A stretch of 64,000 nucleotides of DNA from Neptuniibacter sp. UBA6509 (GCA_002435145.1 DJLT01000115.1:98580-162579), one strand, 5' to 3'. Positions 24,797 to 34,934 are shown, numbered from the stretch's first letter. Made by a program: numbers and translations. The notes: generated by a model not told the origin, from the sequence alone.

Positions 24797-26452
24797 ATGA
24801 CATCACGTATGACGGGTGGCGAAGCCATTATTGAAGCGGCAATTGCAAATGGAACTGATACTGTGTTTGGTATTCCGGGCGCGCAAATTTATCCATTGTT
24901 TGATGGGATCTATAAGTCATCTATCGATTTGATTGTGCCGCGTCATGAGCAAAGCGCGGGTTATATGGCGATGGGGTATGCAAAATCAACCGGGAAAACA
25001 GGTGTGTTTTCAGTCGTTCCCGGCCCCGGTATTTTGAATACGACCGCCGCTTTGTGTACGGCGATGGGTAATTGTAGCTCTCTTATCGGTCTTACAGGTC
25101 AAGTACCTTCCTCCTTTGTAGGGAAGGGGCGTGGTCATCTGCATGAGCTGAGTGATCAGGCGGGAACATTACGCACAATTATTAAAGATGCCGTTAGCAT
25201 TAATGATGCTCAGCAAACGTCTACGCAGGTGAATAAAGCGTTCCAAATGGCCCGTAGTGGTCGCCCTGGTCCTGTTAGTATTGAAATGTGCTGGGATACG
25301 ATGGCGGCAGAGCATGATGTTAGCTTTGAAACCGTGGCACAAAAGCCTGATCTCCCTGAAATAAATTTAGATGAGATCAATGCGGCGGTAGAACTCTTAC
25401 GTACGGCTAAAAATCCGATGATTATGTGTGGAGCGGGAGCGCAACACGCATCTGAAGAGGTGCTTGCTCTGGCTGAACTATTCAATGCGCCTGTCACTGC
25501 TTTCCGTAGTGGACGTGGTGTTGTCGCGGAAGATCATCCTTTAGGCGTCCCTCCGGTAGCTGCACGTGAGTTGTGGGACGGTGTGGATGTATTGATCGGT
25601 ATTGGTTCGCGTGTAGAGATGCCCTATATGCGCTGGGGTAATTATATGGAATACCAGCAAGCGCCGGAAAAGGGGCCTAAGTTAATTCGTATTGATATTG
25701 ACCCTGCGCAGATGGAGTCCTTTATTCCTGATGTGGGTATTGTGGCAGATTCAGCAGAAGCTTGTCGTTTACTGGTTGATAAGTTAGCGGATCAGGTTTC
25801 ACCGAATAAAAATCGTTTAGATGATATAGCTACAGCTAAATTCGTTGCGTGGAATGCGATTCAGAAAGTACAACCACAGCTCTCATATCTTGAAGTGATT
25901 AGAGATGTCTTACCCCGCGATGGTTTTTATGTGCCTGAATTATCTCAAATGGGTTTTGCTACTTGGATTGGTGGTTTGCCGGTCTTAGCACCGCGAACTT
26001 ACATAGAAGGCGGTTTTCAAGGAACCCTCGGTTATGGCTTCCCAACCGGCTTAGGTGTCAAAGTCGCAAACCCTGATAAAGCGGTTGTTTCAGTCTGCGG
26101 AGACGGTGGTTTCATGTTCGGCGTACAAGAATTGATTACGGCGGCAGAGCATAACATCGGGTTAGTGACACTGGTCTTTAATAACAACGCTTACGGTAAT
26201 GTTCGTCGTGACCAAGAGCAGAGTTATGGAGGCCGTTTTTCGGGCTCTGAATTACAAACCCCTGACTTTTTAAAACTAGCAGAAAGTTTTCATGTAAAAG
26301 GCTATAGGGTAACGACGCCTGCTGAATTGAAGCCTGTTTTAGCAAAATGCATTGAAGCTAATGCACCTGCTTTGATTGAGGTGGTTTGTGAGCGTGGTTC
26401 TGAAGCTTCACCTTGGGAGTTTATTCATATGACCCAGCGTTTATCAGAATAA
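24797..26452 (+). CDS. Acetolactate-synthase-like thiamine-diphosphate enzyme
   Basis: 551 aa with the three domains of ThDP-dependent 2-oxoacid decarboxylases/synthases. The catalytic glutamate is Glu51 in VPRHEQSAG, and the ThDP/Mg motif GDG (435-437) continues through VFNNNAYG. It differs from housekeeping IlvB in the stretch VPGPGILNTTAALCTAMGN and has no small-subunit gene beside it, so it is unlikely to be the biosynthetic enzyme. With an aldehyde dehydrogenase 81 bp downstream, the simplest reading is decarboxylation of a 2-oxoacid to an aldehyde which is then oxidised. Substrate unknown (benzoylformate-like and 2-ketoarginine-like are possible). GGTGAG upstream is the ribosome binding site. 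Confidence 0.82.
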   Translation: MTSRMTGGEAIIEAAIANGTDTVFGIPGAQIYPLFDGIYKSSIDLIVPRHEQSAGYMAMGYAKSTGKTGVFSVVPGPGILNTTAALCTAMGNCSSLIGLTGQVPSSFVGKGRGHLHELSDQAGTLRTIIKDAVSINDAQQTSTQVNKAFQMARSGRPGPVSIEMCWDTMAAEHDVSFETVAQKPDLPEINLDEINAAVELLRTAKNPMIMCGAGAQHASEEVLALAELFNAPVTAFRSGRGVVAEDHPLGVPPVAARELWDGVDVLIGIGSRVEMPYMRWGNYMEYQQAPEKGPKLIRIDIDPAQMESFIPDVGIVADSAEACRLLVDKLADQVSPNKNRLDDIATAKFVAWNAIQKVQPQLSYLEVIRDVLPRDGFYVPELSQMGFATWIGGLPVLAPRTYIEGGFQGTLGYGFPTGLGVKVANPDKAVVSVCGDGGFMFGVQELITAAEHNIGLVTLVFNNNAYGNVRRDQEQSYGGRFSGSELQTPDFLKLAESFHVKGYRVTTPAELKPVLAKCIEANAPALIEVVCERGSEASPWEFIHMTQRLSE

Positions 26453-26533
26453 TAAATAACTAATGAATACGCGCTTTTCGGTTAAGTCGTGCGTGTTGAA
26501 TATTTATAAAAATAAGAAAAGAAGAGGCGAGTT

Positions 26534-27958
26534 ATGCAGCATTATAAGATGACAATCGGTGGTCAGAGCGTTGACACAGAGAATAAATTTGCGGTTATAA
26601 ATCCCGCAAAAGGACAGCATTTTGCAACTTGTGCTTTAGCGACGACAACCGAGGTTGATGCCGCAGTTAAGGCAGCTAGACAGGCGTTTACCGAATGGAG
26701 CAAACGGCCGGATGGTGAGCGCCAACATCTTATGCATGAAATTGCACAGCTGCTTGAAACGAACATGCCGGAGCTAGCACAGCTTATTACGCAGGAAACA
26801 GGGAAGCCTCTTAATGGTCTGAATGGCGTGGGTGCCAATATGGAGTTAATGGGCTCTATTGGCTGGAGTCATGTGACGGCTGACATAGAGTTACCTATTG
26901 ATATCATTCAAGACAATGACGACGCTTATGTGCAAGCTTATCGAAAACCTTTAGGCGTAGTCGCTTCCATCACTCCGTGGAACTGGCCACTTATGATTGC
27001 CATTTGGCATGTGATAGCGGCGCTTAGGGTGGGTAATACGGTTGTTATTAAACCCTCTGAAAATTCACCACTTTCTACCGCACGCTTTGTTGAACTAGCT
27101 AATACGGTTTTACCATCAGGTGTTTTGAATGTTGTGACGGGCTTTGGGGATCTAGGACAGGCACTGGTATCTCATGATGATGTTAATAAAGTTGTGTTTA
27201 CCGGTTCTACTGAAACCGGCAAGAAAATTATGGCATCGGCTTCGGGTAATCTTAAGCGTCTTACATTAGAGCTGGGTGGAAATGATGCGGCCATCGTTTT
27301 GCCTGATGTGGATGTGAAAGCGATCGCCCCAGAGTTGTTTGGCGCTGCGTTCCATAACAATGGACAAACCTGCGCGTGTTTAAAGCGTCTTTATGTGCAT
27401 GAAGATATCTATGACTCTTTGTGTGATGAATTAGCTGCTTTAGCGAAACAGATTAAAGTAGGAGATGGCCTTGAAAGTGATACTCAACTAGGGCCATTAC
27501 AAAATGAAGCGCAGTTACAACAAGTGATGGGCTTAGCTGCATCGATCGAAAACAGTGGCGGTCGTATTCTTGCGGGTGGTCACCGAATCGAGCGAGATGG
27601 CTTCTTCTTTGAGCCCACTGTTGTTGCTGATCTGACGAATGGCACGCCCTTGGTTGATCAGGAGCAGTTTGGCCCTATCTTGCCAGTGATCAAAGTAACT
27701 GATGCTGAGCAGGGCCTTGAATTAGCTAACGATAGCCAAAATGGATTAGGCGGATCTGTTTGGTCTGCTAACTCTGAAATCGCAACGGAGTTAGCGCAAC
27801 GTTTAGAGTGCGGCACTGCGTGGGTTAATTCCCATGGAGATGTGCAGCCTGACGCACCTTTTGGCGGCGTTAAGCAATCCGGTGTTGGTGTTGAGTTTGG
27901 ACGTTATGGTCTAGAAGAGTGTACATCCTTGCATACGCTGAAAATTAAACGAGCTTAG
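26534..27958 (+). CDS. NAD(P)-dependent aldehyde dehydrogenase
   Basis: 474 aa, class of non-phosphorylating aldehyde dehydrogenases. Visible motifs: ITPWNWPL (cofactor-binding), FTGSTETGKKI, catalytic base in LELGGNDA, and the nucleophile in NNGQTCACLKRLYVHE. A second Cys lies two residues after the normal catalytic one. C-terminal PFGGVKQSGVG is typical. Acts in the cytosol, probably on the aldehyde produced by the ThDP enzyme. AAGAGGCGAG ahead of ATG 26534. Same transcription unit, opposite the LysR gene. Confidence 0.9.
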   Translation: MQHYKMTIGGQSVDTENKFAVINPAKGQHFATCALATTTEVDAAVKAARQAFTEWSKRPDGERQHLMHEIAQLLETNMPELAQLITQETGKPLNGLNGVGANMELMGSIGWSHVTADIELPIDIIQDNDDAYVQAYRKPLGVVASITPWNWPLMIAIWHVIAALRVGNTVVIKPSENSPLSTARFVELANTVLPSGVLNVVTGFGDLGQALVSHDDVNKVVFTGSTETGKKIMASASGNLKRLTLELGGNDAAIVLPDVDVKAIAPELFGAAFHNNGQTCACLKRLYVHEDIYDSLCDELAALAKQIKVGDGLESDTQLGPLQNEAQLQQVMGLAASIENSGGRILAGGHRIERDGFFFEPTVVADLTNGTPLVDQEQFGPILPVIKVTDAEQGLELANDSQNGLGGSVWSANSEIATELAQRLECGTAWVNSHGDVQPDAPFGGVKQSGVGVEFGRYGLEECTSLHTLKIKRA

Positions 27959-27990
27959 GTGCTTATTCAAGTTCAGGGTTGATAGATTAT

Positions 27991-28012
27991 AGGGGCTGAA
28001 ATGCCCTTTACT
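27991..28012 (+). terminator. Weak hairpin after the aldehyde dehydrogenase gene
   Basis: GGGC (27993-27996) and GCCC (28003-28006) flank TGAAAT and are followed by the T-rich TTTACTTAATTTGC. Short stem, so only a tentative terminator. Confidence 0.35.
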
Positions 28013-28216
28013 TAATTTGCTTTTTACCTACATTTTTTATTCCTACGGATTGTTTCGTTGCTATTTTTAACGACGCTTTTTGAATGAAAAAAGTGTCGCA
28101 GAAGGGCTAAGTTTTTCTTCTCAATTATCACAAACTTTAACTTTGGTACTACATAAACCGCTCTCACTGTTTTTTTATCTATACTGTTGATAACGATGAA
28201 AAAAATTGAGGGCGTT

Positions 28217-31200
28217 ATGGATAATTTTAAGTCAAATGAGAAAGCCAATATTCTTACGCTCCTTGATGAGATAATTGAATCTAAACTAACGGAACAACGG
28301 GCAAAAGATCTCACTGATTTTGCTCAGCTCTACTACTCTTCCGCATCATTAGCTGACCTTAAAGAATGGAAAATAGAGGATCTATACGGCTCTACTCTTG
28401 CGTGTCGTTCTTTTATTCAATCAAGGAAAAGAGAGCAAGCTAAAGTTCGCGTGTTCAACCCTGATTACGGGCAACATGGTTGGCAATCGACCCATACAAT
28501 AATTGAAGTCCTACTCGAAGAGATGCCCTTTGTTGTTGATTCCCTTCGTATGGAATTAAACAGCCGGAACCTAACCATCCATGCTATCCATAATGCTGTC
28601 CTGACAATGCGAAGAGATAGCGATGGTGAGTTGATAGATGCATTTAGTAAAACTAGCCGGGCGAAGAATACTCATCGTGAACTGCTTGTTTCGATACAAG
28701 TGGATCGCCATACGGGTGTCAAGGAGCTACAAGCGTTAGAGCAGTCTCTGTTACATGTGCTTGAAGATGTGTCTATGGTGGTGGAAGACTTTGAGGCCAT
28801 GACCGAGAAGTGTGATGCTCTTACGGAAGACTTTGCCAAAGGAGTTATTGGTTTTGAGTCGGGTATTACTGACGAAGTACATGATTTTATCGGTTGGTTA
28901 AAAGAGCATTTTACCTTCTTAGGTTATGATGAATACAAACTGGTTTCTGAAGAGGGTAAGCAAATATTAGTGGCTGCTGCGGGTAGTCAATTTGGCTTAT
29001 TAAAATTTTGCGATGAGCATTGTAGATCAGCTCTAGTGAATGACAACGATCGAGATGCTGAGGGTTTCGTATTAATTCCTGACATACTGTCTTTTACCAA
29101 ATCTAATCACAAATCCACTGTACACCGTCCTATTTACCCTGACTATATTAGTATTAAACGTTATGACGATCAGGGGAATATCATAGGGGAAAGCCGTTTT
29201 CTTGGTTTATATACTTCCAGTGTGTATATCCAAAGTTCTCGCCAAATTCCAATTGTGCGTCGTAAAGTTAATTTGATAATGGAGAAGTCGGGCTTGCACC
29301 GCCAAGGCCATGACTGGAAAGAGCTGTTACAGATTTTAGAGATACATCCCCGTGATGATCTTTTCCAAGTTAATGTTGATGATCTTTATCATACGGTGAT
29401 GGGGATACTGCAGATCCACGAACGGCGACAGATTCGCTTGTTTATTCGCAGAGATTACTTTGGTCAGTTCTACTCATGCTTAGTGTATTCCCCAAGAGAT
29501 ATTTACAGCACTGAGTTTAGGCGCAAAGTAGAAGAGCGGCTGCGTTTAGAATTGGGCTGCGATCAGGTCGACTTCACTACTTACTTCTCTGAATCTATTC
29601 TCACGCGGACACAATTGATTTTACGCGGTGAAAATATTGCTCAAACTTTTGATGCTTCTCAACTAGAAGTACAAATTAGGCAGGCTGCTAGGAGTTGGTC
29701 AGATGACCTTCGAGACGCATTGGTTGAAGCGTTTGGCGAAGAGTCGGGAACGACAACTTATAATGCATATGGTGGCGGATTTTCTCCAAGTTATACGGCT
29801 GATTTCTCTCCACGTACAGCAGTGGTTGATCTTCAGTATATTGTCCAATTATCAGATGAAAACCCTTTAAAACTAAGCTTTTATCAGGCCCTTGAAAGGG
29901 AACAGGATAGCTTGAACTTTAAGCTGTTTAGTTTGGGGGCTTCATTACCCTTATCGGATGTGATTCCCGTACTAGAGAATTTGGGTTTGAGGGTTATAGA
30001 TGAACACCCTTATAGGATTGAGGGGCAAGAGCAGCATATTTGGATTCATGATTTTACCTTGCATTATATTGGCACAGGTGAGGTTTCTTTAAGTACGTTA
30101 AAAGATGTCTTTGAGGATGCGTTCTTAAAAGTATGGCAAGGACTCGCTGCGAGTGATGAGTTTAACCGTTTAGTCTTGGGCGGTAGTATCAGTTGGCGTG
30201 AAGTCGCCATGCTAAGAGCTTATGCCGCTTATATGAAGCAGATAGCCTTTCCGATGAGTCAGGAGGCAATTAGTAATACGCTTAATACATATGTTGATAT
30301 TGCCGCGCGCTTAGTCAGCTTCTTTCAAGCACGGTTTGAACCCAATAATGACGCGAACCAAGAAGAGATTGAACACGCTATTTTAACGGGTTTAGACACT
30401 GTACTTAGCTTGAATGATGATAGGGTAATTCGTGAATACTTAGCGTTGATAAAGGCAACCTTGCGCACTAATTACTATCAAGAAGTCGATGGTCATTTAA
30501 AATCATACTTTTCTTTTAAATTAGCGCCCGAGCTGATTCAAGATATTCCTTTACCTAAACCGAAGTATGAAATATTTGTCTTCTCGCCTGAAGTGGAAGG
30601 AGTGCACTTACGAGGCGGTAAAGTGGCTAGGGGAGGATTACGTTGGTCGGATCGTTTAGAAGATTATCGTACGGAGGTTCTTGGGCTAGTAAAAGCCCAG
30701 CAGGTTAAAAATGCGGTGATTGTTCCGGTCGGTGCAAAAGGTGGTTTTGTTGCTAAGAAACTCGTAGATACAATGAGTCGAGAGCAATGGAGTACTGAAG
30801 GTGTACGCTGCTATAAAATGTTTATTAGCGGCTTGCTGGATGTAACTGATAACTTAGTTGATGGGGCTGTAGTGCCACCAGAATCGGTTGTTAGGTACGA
30901 TGAAGATGATACCTATCTTGTGGTTGCGGCGGATAAAGGAACGGCTACTTTCTCTGATATCGCTAATGAAATTGCAGATACCTATTCCTTTTGGTTAGGT
31001 GATGCTTTTGCATCCGGTGGTAGCTTGGGTTACGACCATAAAAAGATGGGTATTACCGCCAGAGGAGCTTGGGTCTCTGTTGAACGTCATTTCCGTGAAA
31101 TGGGGATTAATACGGATAAGCACGATTTTACAGTGATGGGTATTGGAGACATGTCAGGTGATGTTTTTGGTAATGGTATGTTGTTGTCAAAACATATCAA

Positions 31201-33040
31201 ATTAGTCGCTGCCTTCAATCATCTGCATATATTCATTGATCCAACTCCGGATGCTGCGAAAAGCTGGAAAGAGCGCGAGAGGTTATTTGAGCTGCCGCGC
31301 TCTTCATGGTCAGACTACGATAAATCGCTTATTTCAAAAGGGGGCGGAGTATTTGAACGTAGTAGTAAGTCCATCAAACTTACGCCTGAGATTCAGAAAT
31401 TAATCGGTTTGGATAAAAGCGCAGTGCCCCCTACCGAGCTTTTAAGTGCGTTACTCCGTAGCTCTGTCGATCTATTGTGGAATGGAGGGATAGGTACTTA
31501 TGTCAAAGCTGAATCAGAAACTGATTCGGATGTCGGTGATAAAGCCAATGACCCTATTCGTATAAACGGGAGTGAACTCCGTTGCAAGGTGATAGGGGAA
31601 GGCGGAAACCTCGGAATGAGTCAGCTTGCGCGTATGGAGTACGCACTGGCTGGTGGGCGGATGAATACAGATTTTATTGATAATGCAGGCGGAGTAGATT
31701 GTTCTGACCATGAGGTAAATATCAAAATTTTACTTAATGGCGTCGTTGATAATGGGGATATGACCCGTAAGCAGAGAAATATCCTTCTTGAAGAGATGAC
31801 CTCAGATGTCTCAGGGCTGGTTTTACAAAATAACTATCGTCAAGTTCAAGCGATCTCGATGGCAGAATCACGTTCACTGGAAAATCTCTCTGAATACCAG
31901 CGTTATATCTCGCATATGGAAAATGCTGGGAAGTTAAAGAGAGCATTGGAGTTTTTGCCCTCCGATGATGTGATCAATGAGCGTCGAAGTTCGGATGTTG
32001 GACTGACACGCCCAGAGCTCTCTGTTCTTATCTCATACAGTAAGGCTGAATTAAAAGAAGCCTTGAGTTTGTCAGATGTACCTGATGATCCATATCTAAG
32101 TACAGAGCTGTTTAGCGCGTTTCCTGATCGTTTGTTAACGGAGTATCAGGGTGAGTTAGTGACCCATCGATTGAGAAGGGAGATCATTGGGACACAGATA
32201 GCGAATCATATGGTTAATATGATGGGTATTAACTTTGTTGATCGATTAAGAATATCAACGGGGGCCGATGAAGCCACGATCGCTCGGGCTTATGTTGTTG
32301 CTAGGGATGTTTTTGATATTGAGTCACTCTGGCAACAAATAGAAAAGCTTGATCATAAAGTGAGTAATGAAATACAAATCAAGATGATGCATGAATTACA
32401 GCATTTAATGCGTCGCTCTACACGGTGGTTTGTACGTAATCGCCGAACAGCTTTAGATTGTACTGCTGAAGTCGAACGCTTTAGTCATAAAGTGAGTAAA
32501 ATATTTAATAAGCAAGATTCTATTCTATGCGGTAACCCTCTACAGCGTTGGGAAAGAACAAAAGAATATTATGAGCAGGCGGGTGTGCCTGCGAAGTTGT
32601 CTAAACAAGTGGCTGGTGCTCGGTGTTTATTTGCTTCACTAGGTATTATTGAAGTGGCTGATATGGCGCAAGCGCTAACAGATAAAGTGGCAAAAGTTCA
32701 CTTTGGGTTAGGCGAGCGCTTGGAGCTAGATTGGCTATCACAGCAGTTAAATACTTTACCTGTCGATAACTATTGGCAAGCTCTGGCGAGAGAGGCGTTT
32801 AGGGATGATCTGGATTGGCAACAACGAGCGATTGTCTCTACGGCAATAAAAGCTGAAGTCAAAGGAGATTCTGTTCAGAATATTATAGAAAACTGGTGTG
32901 TCGATAATGCGTGTCTGTTGACCCGTTGGGAAAATGTTTTAAGTGAACTTAAAAATGCTAAAAAAAATGAATACGCAATGTATACTGTCGCATTGAGAGA
33001 GTTGTTTGATTTGGCTAAAACGAGTCAATTCAGTAATTAG
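28217..33040 (+). CDS. gdhB: NAD-specific glutamate dehydrogenase, 180-kDa type
   Basis: 1607 aa, the length of the large bacterial NAD-GDH, which deaminates glutamate to 2-oxoglutarate and ammonia. N-terminal half contains ACT-like regulatory sections (HGWQSTHTIIEVLLEEMPFVVDSL); the catalytic part has KVARGGLRWSDRLEDYRTEVLGLVKAQ, VPVGAKGGF and GIGDMSGDVFGNGML for NAD binding. ATG 28217 is preferred over TTG 28187 or ATG 28196 because GAGGG sits at 28208-28212 and MDNF... matches the usual family start. It feeds the TCA genes at 40-54 kb. The DUF2835 gene follows by 56 bp, an order I recall in Pseudomonas. Confidence 0.95.
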   Translation: MDNFKSNEKANILTLLDEIIESKLTEQRAKDLTDFAQLYYSSASLADLKEWKIEDLYGSTLACRSFIQSRKREQAKVRVFNPDYGQHGWQSTHTIIEVLLEEMPFVVDSLRMELNSRNLTIHAIHNAVLTMRRDSDGELIDAFSKTSRAKNTHRELLVSIQVDRHTGVKELQALEQSLLHVLEDVSMVVEDFEAMTEKCDALTEDFAKGVIGFESGITDEVHDFIGWLKEHFTFLGYDEYKLVSEEGKQILVAAAGSQFGLLKFCDEHCRSALVNDNDRDAEGFVLIPDILSFTKSNHKSTVHRPIYPDYISIKRYDDQGNIIGESRFLGLYTSSVYIQSSRQIPIVRRKVNLIMEKSGLHRQGHDWKELLQILEIHPRDDLFQVNVDDLYHTVMGILQIHERRQIRLFIRRDYFGQFYSCLVYSPRDIYSTEFRRKVEERLRLELGCDQVDFTTYFSESILTRTQLILRGENIAQTFDASQLEVQIRQAARSWSDDLRDALVEAFGEESGTTTYNAYGGGFSPSYTADFSPRTAVVDLQYIVQLSDENPLKLSFYQALEREQDSLNFKLFSLGASLPLSDVIPVLENLGLRVIDEHPYRIEGQEQHIWIHDFTLHYIGTGEVSLSTLKDVFEDAFLKVWQGLAASDEFNRLVLGGSISWREVAMLRAYAAYMKQIAFPMSQEAISNTLNTYVDIAARLVSFFQARFEPNNDANQEEIEHAILTGLDTVLSLNDDRVIREYLALIKATLRTNYYQEVDGHLKSYFSFKLAPELIQDIPLPKPKYEIFVFSPEVEGVHLRGGKVARGGLRWSDRLEDYRTEVLGLVKAQQVKNAVIVPVGAKGGFVAKKLVDTMSREQWSTEGVRCYKMFISGLLDVTDNLVDGAVVPPESVVRYDEDDTYLVVAADKGTATFSDIANEIADTYSFWLGDAFASGGSLGYDHKKMGITARGAWVSVERHFREMGINTDKHDFTVMGIGDMSGDVFGNGMLLSKHIKLVAAFNHLHIFIDPTPDAAKSWKERERLFELPRSSWSDYDKSLISKGGGVFERSSKSIKLTPEIQKLIGLDKSAVPPTELLSALLRSSVDLLWNGGIGTYVKAESETDSDVGDKANDPIRINGSELRCKVIGEGGNLGMSQLARMEYALAGGRMNTDFIDNAGGVDCSDHEVNIKILLNGVVDNGDMTRKQRNILLEEMTSDVSGLVLQNNYRQVQAISMAESRSLENLSEYQRYISHMENAGKLKRALEFLPSDDVINERRSSDVGLTRPELSVLISYSKAELKEALSLSDVPDDPYLSTELFSAFPDRLLTEYQGELVTHRLRREIIGTQIANHMVNMMGINFVDRLRISTGADEATIARAYVVARDVFDIESLWQQIEKLDHKVSNEIQIKMMHELQHLMRRSTRWFVRNRRTALDCTAEVERFSHKVSKIFNKQDSILCGNPLQRWERTKEYYEQAGVPAKLSKQVAGARCLFASLGIIEVADMAQALTDKVAKVHFGLGERLELDWLSQQLNTLPVDNYWQALAREAFRDDLDWQQRAIVSTAIKAEVKGDSVQNIIENWCVDNACLLTRWENVLSELKNAKKNEYAMYTVALRELFDLAKTSQFSN

Positions 33041-33096
33041 ACGATGCTGCCCTTGCGGGCGGTTTAGCTAGCGTAAATTATCTTTATTATTTCAGT

Positions 33097-33318
33097 ATGC
33101 AATCAATCACAATCGAAATAAAAATACCGACAGAAAAATATATGTTGTTGTACCAAGGCGTCGCGCAAAATGTATATACGCGAGCCATTGATGGACGTAG
33201 CGTTCAATTTCCAGCCAAAATACTAAAACCCTTTTTGTTACGTGATGGTATTAATGGCCGATTTAATCTTTTTTTTGATGATCAAGGTAAATACAAAGGG
33301 ATTGAGAAGGTGGGTTAG
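33097..33318 (+). CDS. DUF2835 family protein
   Basis: 73-residue protein with the recognisable DUF2835 pattern: LLYQGVAQNVYTRAIDGRSVQFPA, LKPFLLRDGINGRF and a closing FDDQGKYKGIEKV. Function unknown; probably a small cytosolic beta-rich domain. Ribosome binding site is poor, so it may be translated by coupling or from a leader with gdhB. The adjacency to NAD-GDH is what I recall from related genomes. Confidence 0.85.
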   Translation: MQSITIEIKIPTEKYMLLYQGVAQNVYTRAIDGRSVQFPAKILKPFLLRDGINGRFNLFFDDQGKYKGIEKVG

Positions 33319-33507
33319 TCGCTAGGAAGCGACAACCATCAGATATTTTGCTTATCTACTTTCCTTGATTTAATTCTTTTTGCTTATGTGGTCTTTAGCG
33401 GTTTTTTATAAGTATAAGCATGCTCTAACGTTATGTTTCTCTTATAAAATAGAGAAATGAGCAAATTTGATCATTCATAGGCTATGTCATTCTGATTAAG
33501 GCTCGCC

Positions 33508-33513
33508 TATAAT
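33508..33513 (+). promoter_or_regulatory. Perfect -10 element (TATAAT) before pyrD
   Basis: GCCTATAAT at 33505-33513 carries a consensus -10 hexamer 30 bp before the pyrD start codon. A clear -35 is lacking (the sequence 17 bp upstream is TGTCAT), so start-site use is probable rather than proven. Confidence 0.5.
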
Positions 33514-33542
33514 CGTGCAAATTTTTGCCAGTTGGTATCCTT

Positions 33543-34568
33543 ATGTTGTATTCACTTACTCGATCTTTAATGTTTCAGCTTGATCCAGAGCTTTCACATA
33601 ATGTAGCGCTTCATTCAATGAATTTAGCCTCTACGTTGGGTGTTAATAAGATGTTGGGCGCTGAAAAATTATCTGATCCGGTTCAAGTTATGGGTATAAA
33701 TTTCCCTAACCGAGTGGGTTTGGCTGCGGGTTTAGATAAAAATGGTATTGCTGTCGATGGTATGGCTGCGATGGGTTTTGGTTTTGTGGAAGTTGGAACT
33801 GTCACGCCTAAGCCCCAAGAGGGTAATCCAAAACCCCGTATCTTCCGTTTGCCTGAACAGTGCGCCATTATTAACCGCATGGGCTTTAACAATGCGGGGG
33901 TTGATGAACTTTTATCAAACTTAGATAAAAGTCGTTACAACGGCGTTTTAGGCATTAATATTGGCAAAAATAAAGATACGCCTAATGAGCAGGCAAATGA
34001 TGACTATCTTTACTGTTTGCGCAAGGTTTATGCGCGTGCCAGCTATATTACAGTGAATGTTTCTTCTCCTAATACCCCGGGCTTACGTACATTGCAGTAC
34101 GGTGAGTCTTTGAATAGCTTATTGGGTGCTTTGAAGTCTGAGCAAGCTAAATTAGCTAAGTTCCATGATCGTTATGTGCCTATTGCCGTTAAAATAGCAC
34201 CGGATATGACAGAAGAGGAGCTAGTACTTGTTGCAGCTTCTTTGAAGTCTTATGAAATGGACGCAGTGATTGCAACGAATACAACCCTTTCACGTGAAGG
34301 CGTTGAAGGCTTAGAGTATGCAGATGAAGCGGGTGGGCTTTCAGGTGCGCCGGTTCGTAATAAATCTACTAAGGTCATTCGTATTCTTGCCAAAGAGCTT
34401 GATGGTGCACTACCTATCATTGGTGTAGGTGGTATTACTGAAGGTTTTGATGCCGCTGAGAAAATTGAAGCGGGTGCAAGCTTAGTGCAGGTTTACAGTG
34501 GATTTATCTATCGTGGACCTAAGCTAGTGGCTGACTCTGTTCGTGCGATTCAGCAGTTATCAGAATAA
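33543..34568 (+). CDS. pyrD: Dihydroorotate dehydrogenase (quinone), class 2
   Basis: Oxidises dihydroorotate to orotate in pyrimidine synthesis with FMN, passing electrons to membrane quinone. 341 aa. The N-terminal amphipathic stretch [20 protein letters not shown] is the class 2 membrane-association part; further marks are [29 protein letters not shown] (catalytic Ser) and GVGGI. ATG 33543 is chosen over TTG 33525 because it matches E. coli PyrD. Followed on the opposite strand by rmf, then rlmKL, an order I recall from pseudomonads. Confidence 0.96.
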   Translation: MLYSLTRSLMFQLDPELSHNVALHSMNLASTLGVNKMLGAEKLSDPVQVMGINFPNRVGLAAGLDKNGIAVDGMAAMGFGFVEVGTVTPKPQEGNPKPRIFRLPEQCAIINRMGFNNAGVDELLSNLDKSRYNGVLGINIGKNKDTPNEQANDDYLYCLRKVYARASYITVNVSSPNTPGLRTLQYGESLNSLLGALKSEQAKLAKFHDRYVPIAVKIAPDMTEEELVLVAASLKSYEMDAVIATNTTLSREGVEGLEYADEAGGLSGAPVRNKSTKVIRILAKELDGALPIIGVGGITEGFDAAEKIEAGASLVQVYSGFIYRGPKLVADSVRAIQQLSE

Positions 34569-34587
34569 ATACTGAAAATAGCTTTAT

Positions 34588-34612
34588 ATAAAAAGGCTCC
34601 CAATTGGGAGCC
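34588..34612 (-). terminator. Rho-independent terminator of rmf
   Basis: Perfect palindrome GGCTCCCAATTGGGAGCC (34595-34612). On the minus strand it is followed by a run of T (complement of AAAAA at 34590-34594), directly after the rmf stop. It also lies 20 bp after pyrD and may stop transcription from that side less efficiently. Confidence 0.9.
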
Positions 34613-34621
34613 TGTAAAAAA

Positions 34622-34828
34622 TTAATGGAGTGCGGGATCTGCTTGTATTGCTGAAACTCCGTCCATACCGCTCCAATGAGCTTCGCGTCCTTGGCGCCAT
34701 CCGCTCATCCAGTGACTTCTGAGGTCTGTTGTATTAACCGGGCAGACATCCCGGGATTTACCATTTAATCCGGCTTGAAAGCCTCGATTGAAAAGTGTGT
34801 TAGTACGATCACGCTTTTGTCTCTTCAT
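34622..34828 (-). CDS. rmf: Ribosome modulation factor
   Basis: 68 aa. MKRQKRDRTNTLFNRGFQAG matches the conserved RMF start, followed by LNGKSRDVCP and RSHWMSGWRQGRE. RMF binds 70S ribosomes in stationary phase and promotes 100S dimers (hibernation). The family is usually about 55-70 aa and this is typical, with a somewhat longer C-terminal tail. Leader contains a 34-bp inverted repeat (34901-34934), so post-transcriptional control is possible. AGAGG precedes the start. Confidence 0.95.
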   Translation of the reverse strand: MKRQKRDRTNTLFNRGFQAGLNGKSRDVCPVNTTDLRSHWMSGWRQGREAHWSGMDGVSAIQADPALH

Positions 34829-34900
34829 GTAGTAGAGCCTCTCTTGATGTTTTTAGTTTTTGAGAGCAGCGGTTCCTTGAGGCATGGTATCCGCTTAAAA

Positions 34901-34934
34901 TCTACCTATCGGTTGTTAAACAATATTAGGTAGA
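34901..34934. repeat. 34-bp nested palindrome upstream of rmf
   Basis: Outer arms TCTACCTA (34901-34908) and TAGGTAGA (34927-34934) are perfect; inner TTGTT-A-AACAA also matches. It lies 73 bp upstream of the rmf start codon and about 205 bp before rlmKL. It could be a hairpin in the rmf leader RNA or an operator. No T-tract, so not a terminator. Confidence 0.55.

Noticed and set aside
28024..28314. 96-codon minus-strand ORF in the gdhB upstream region
   Set aside because: It overlaps the gdhB start region, has no domain and a poor start.
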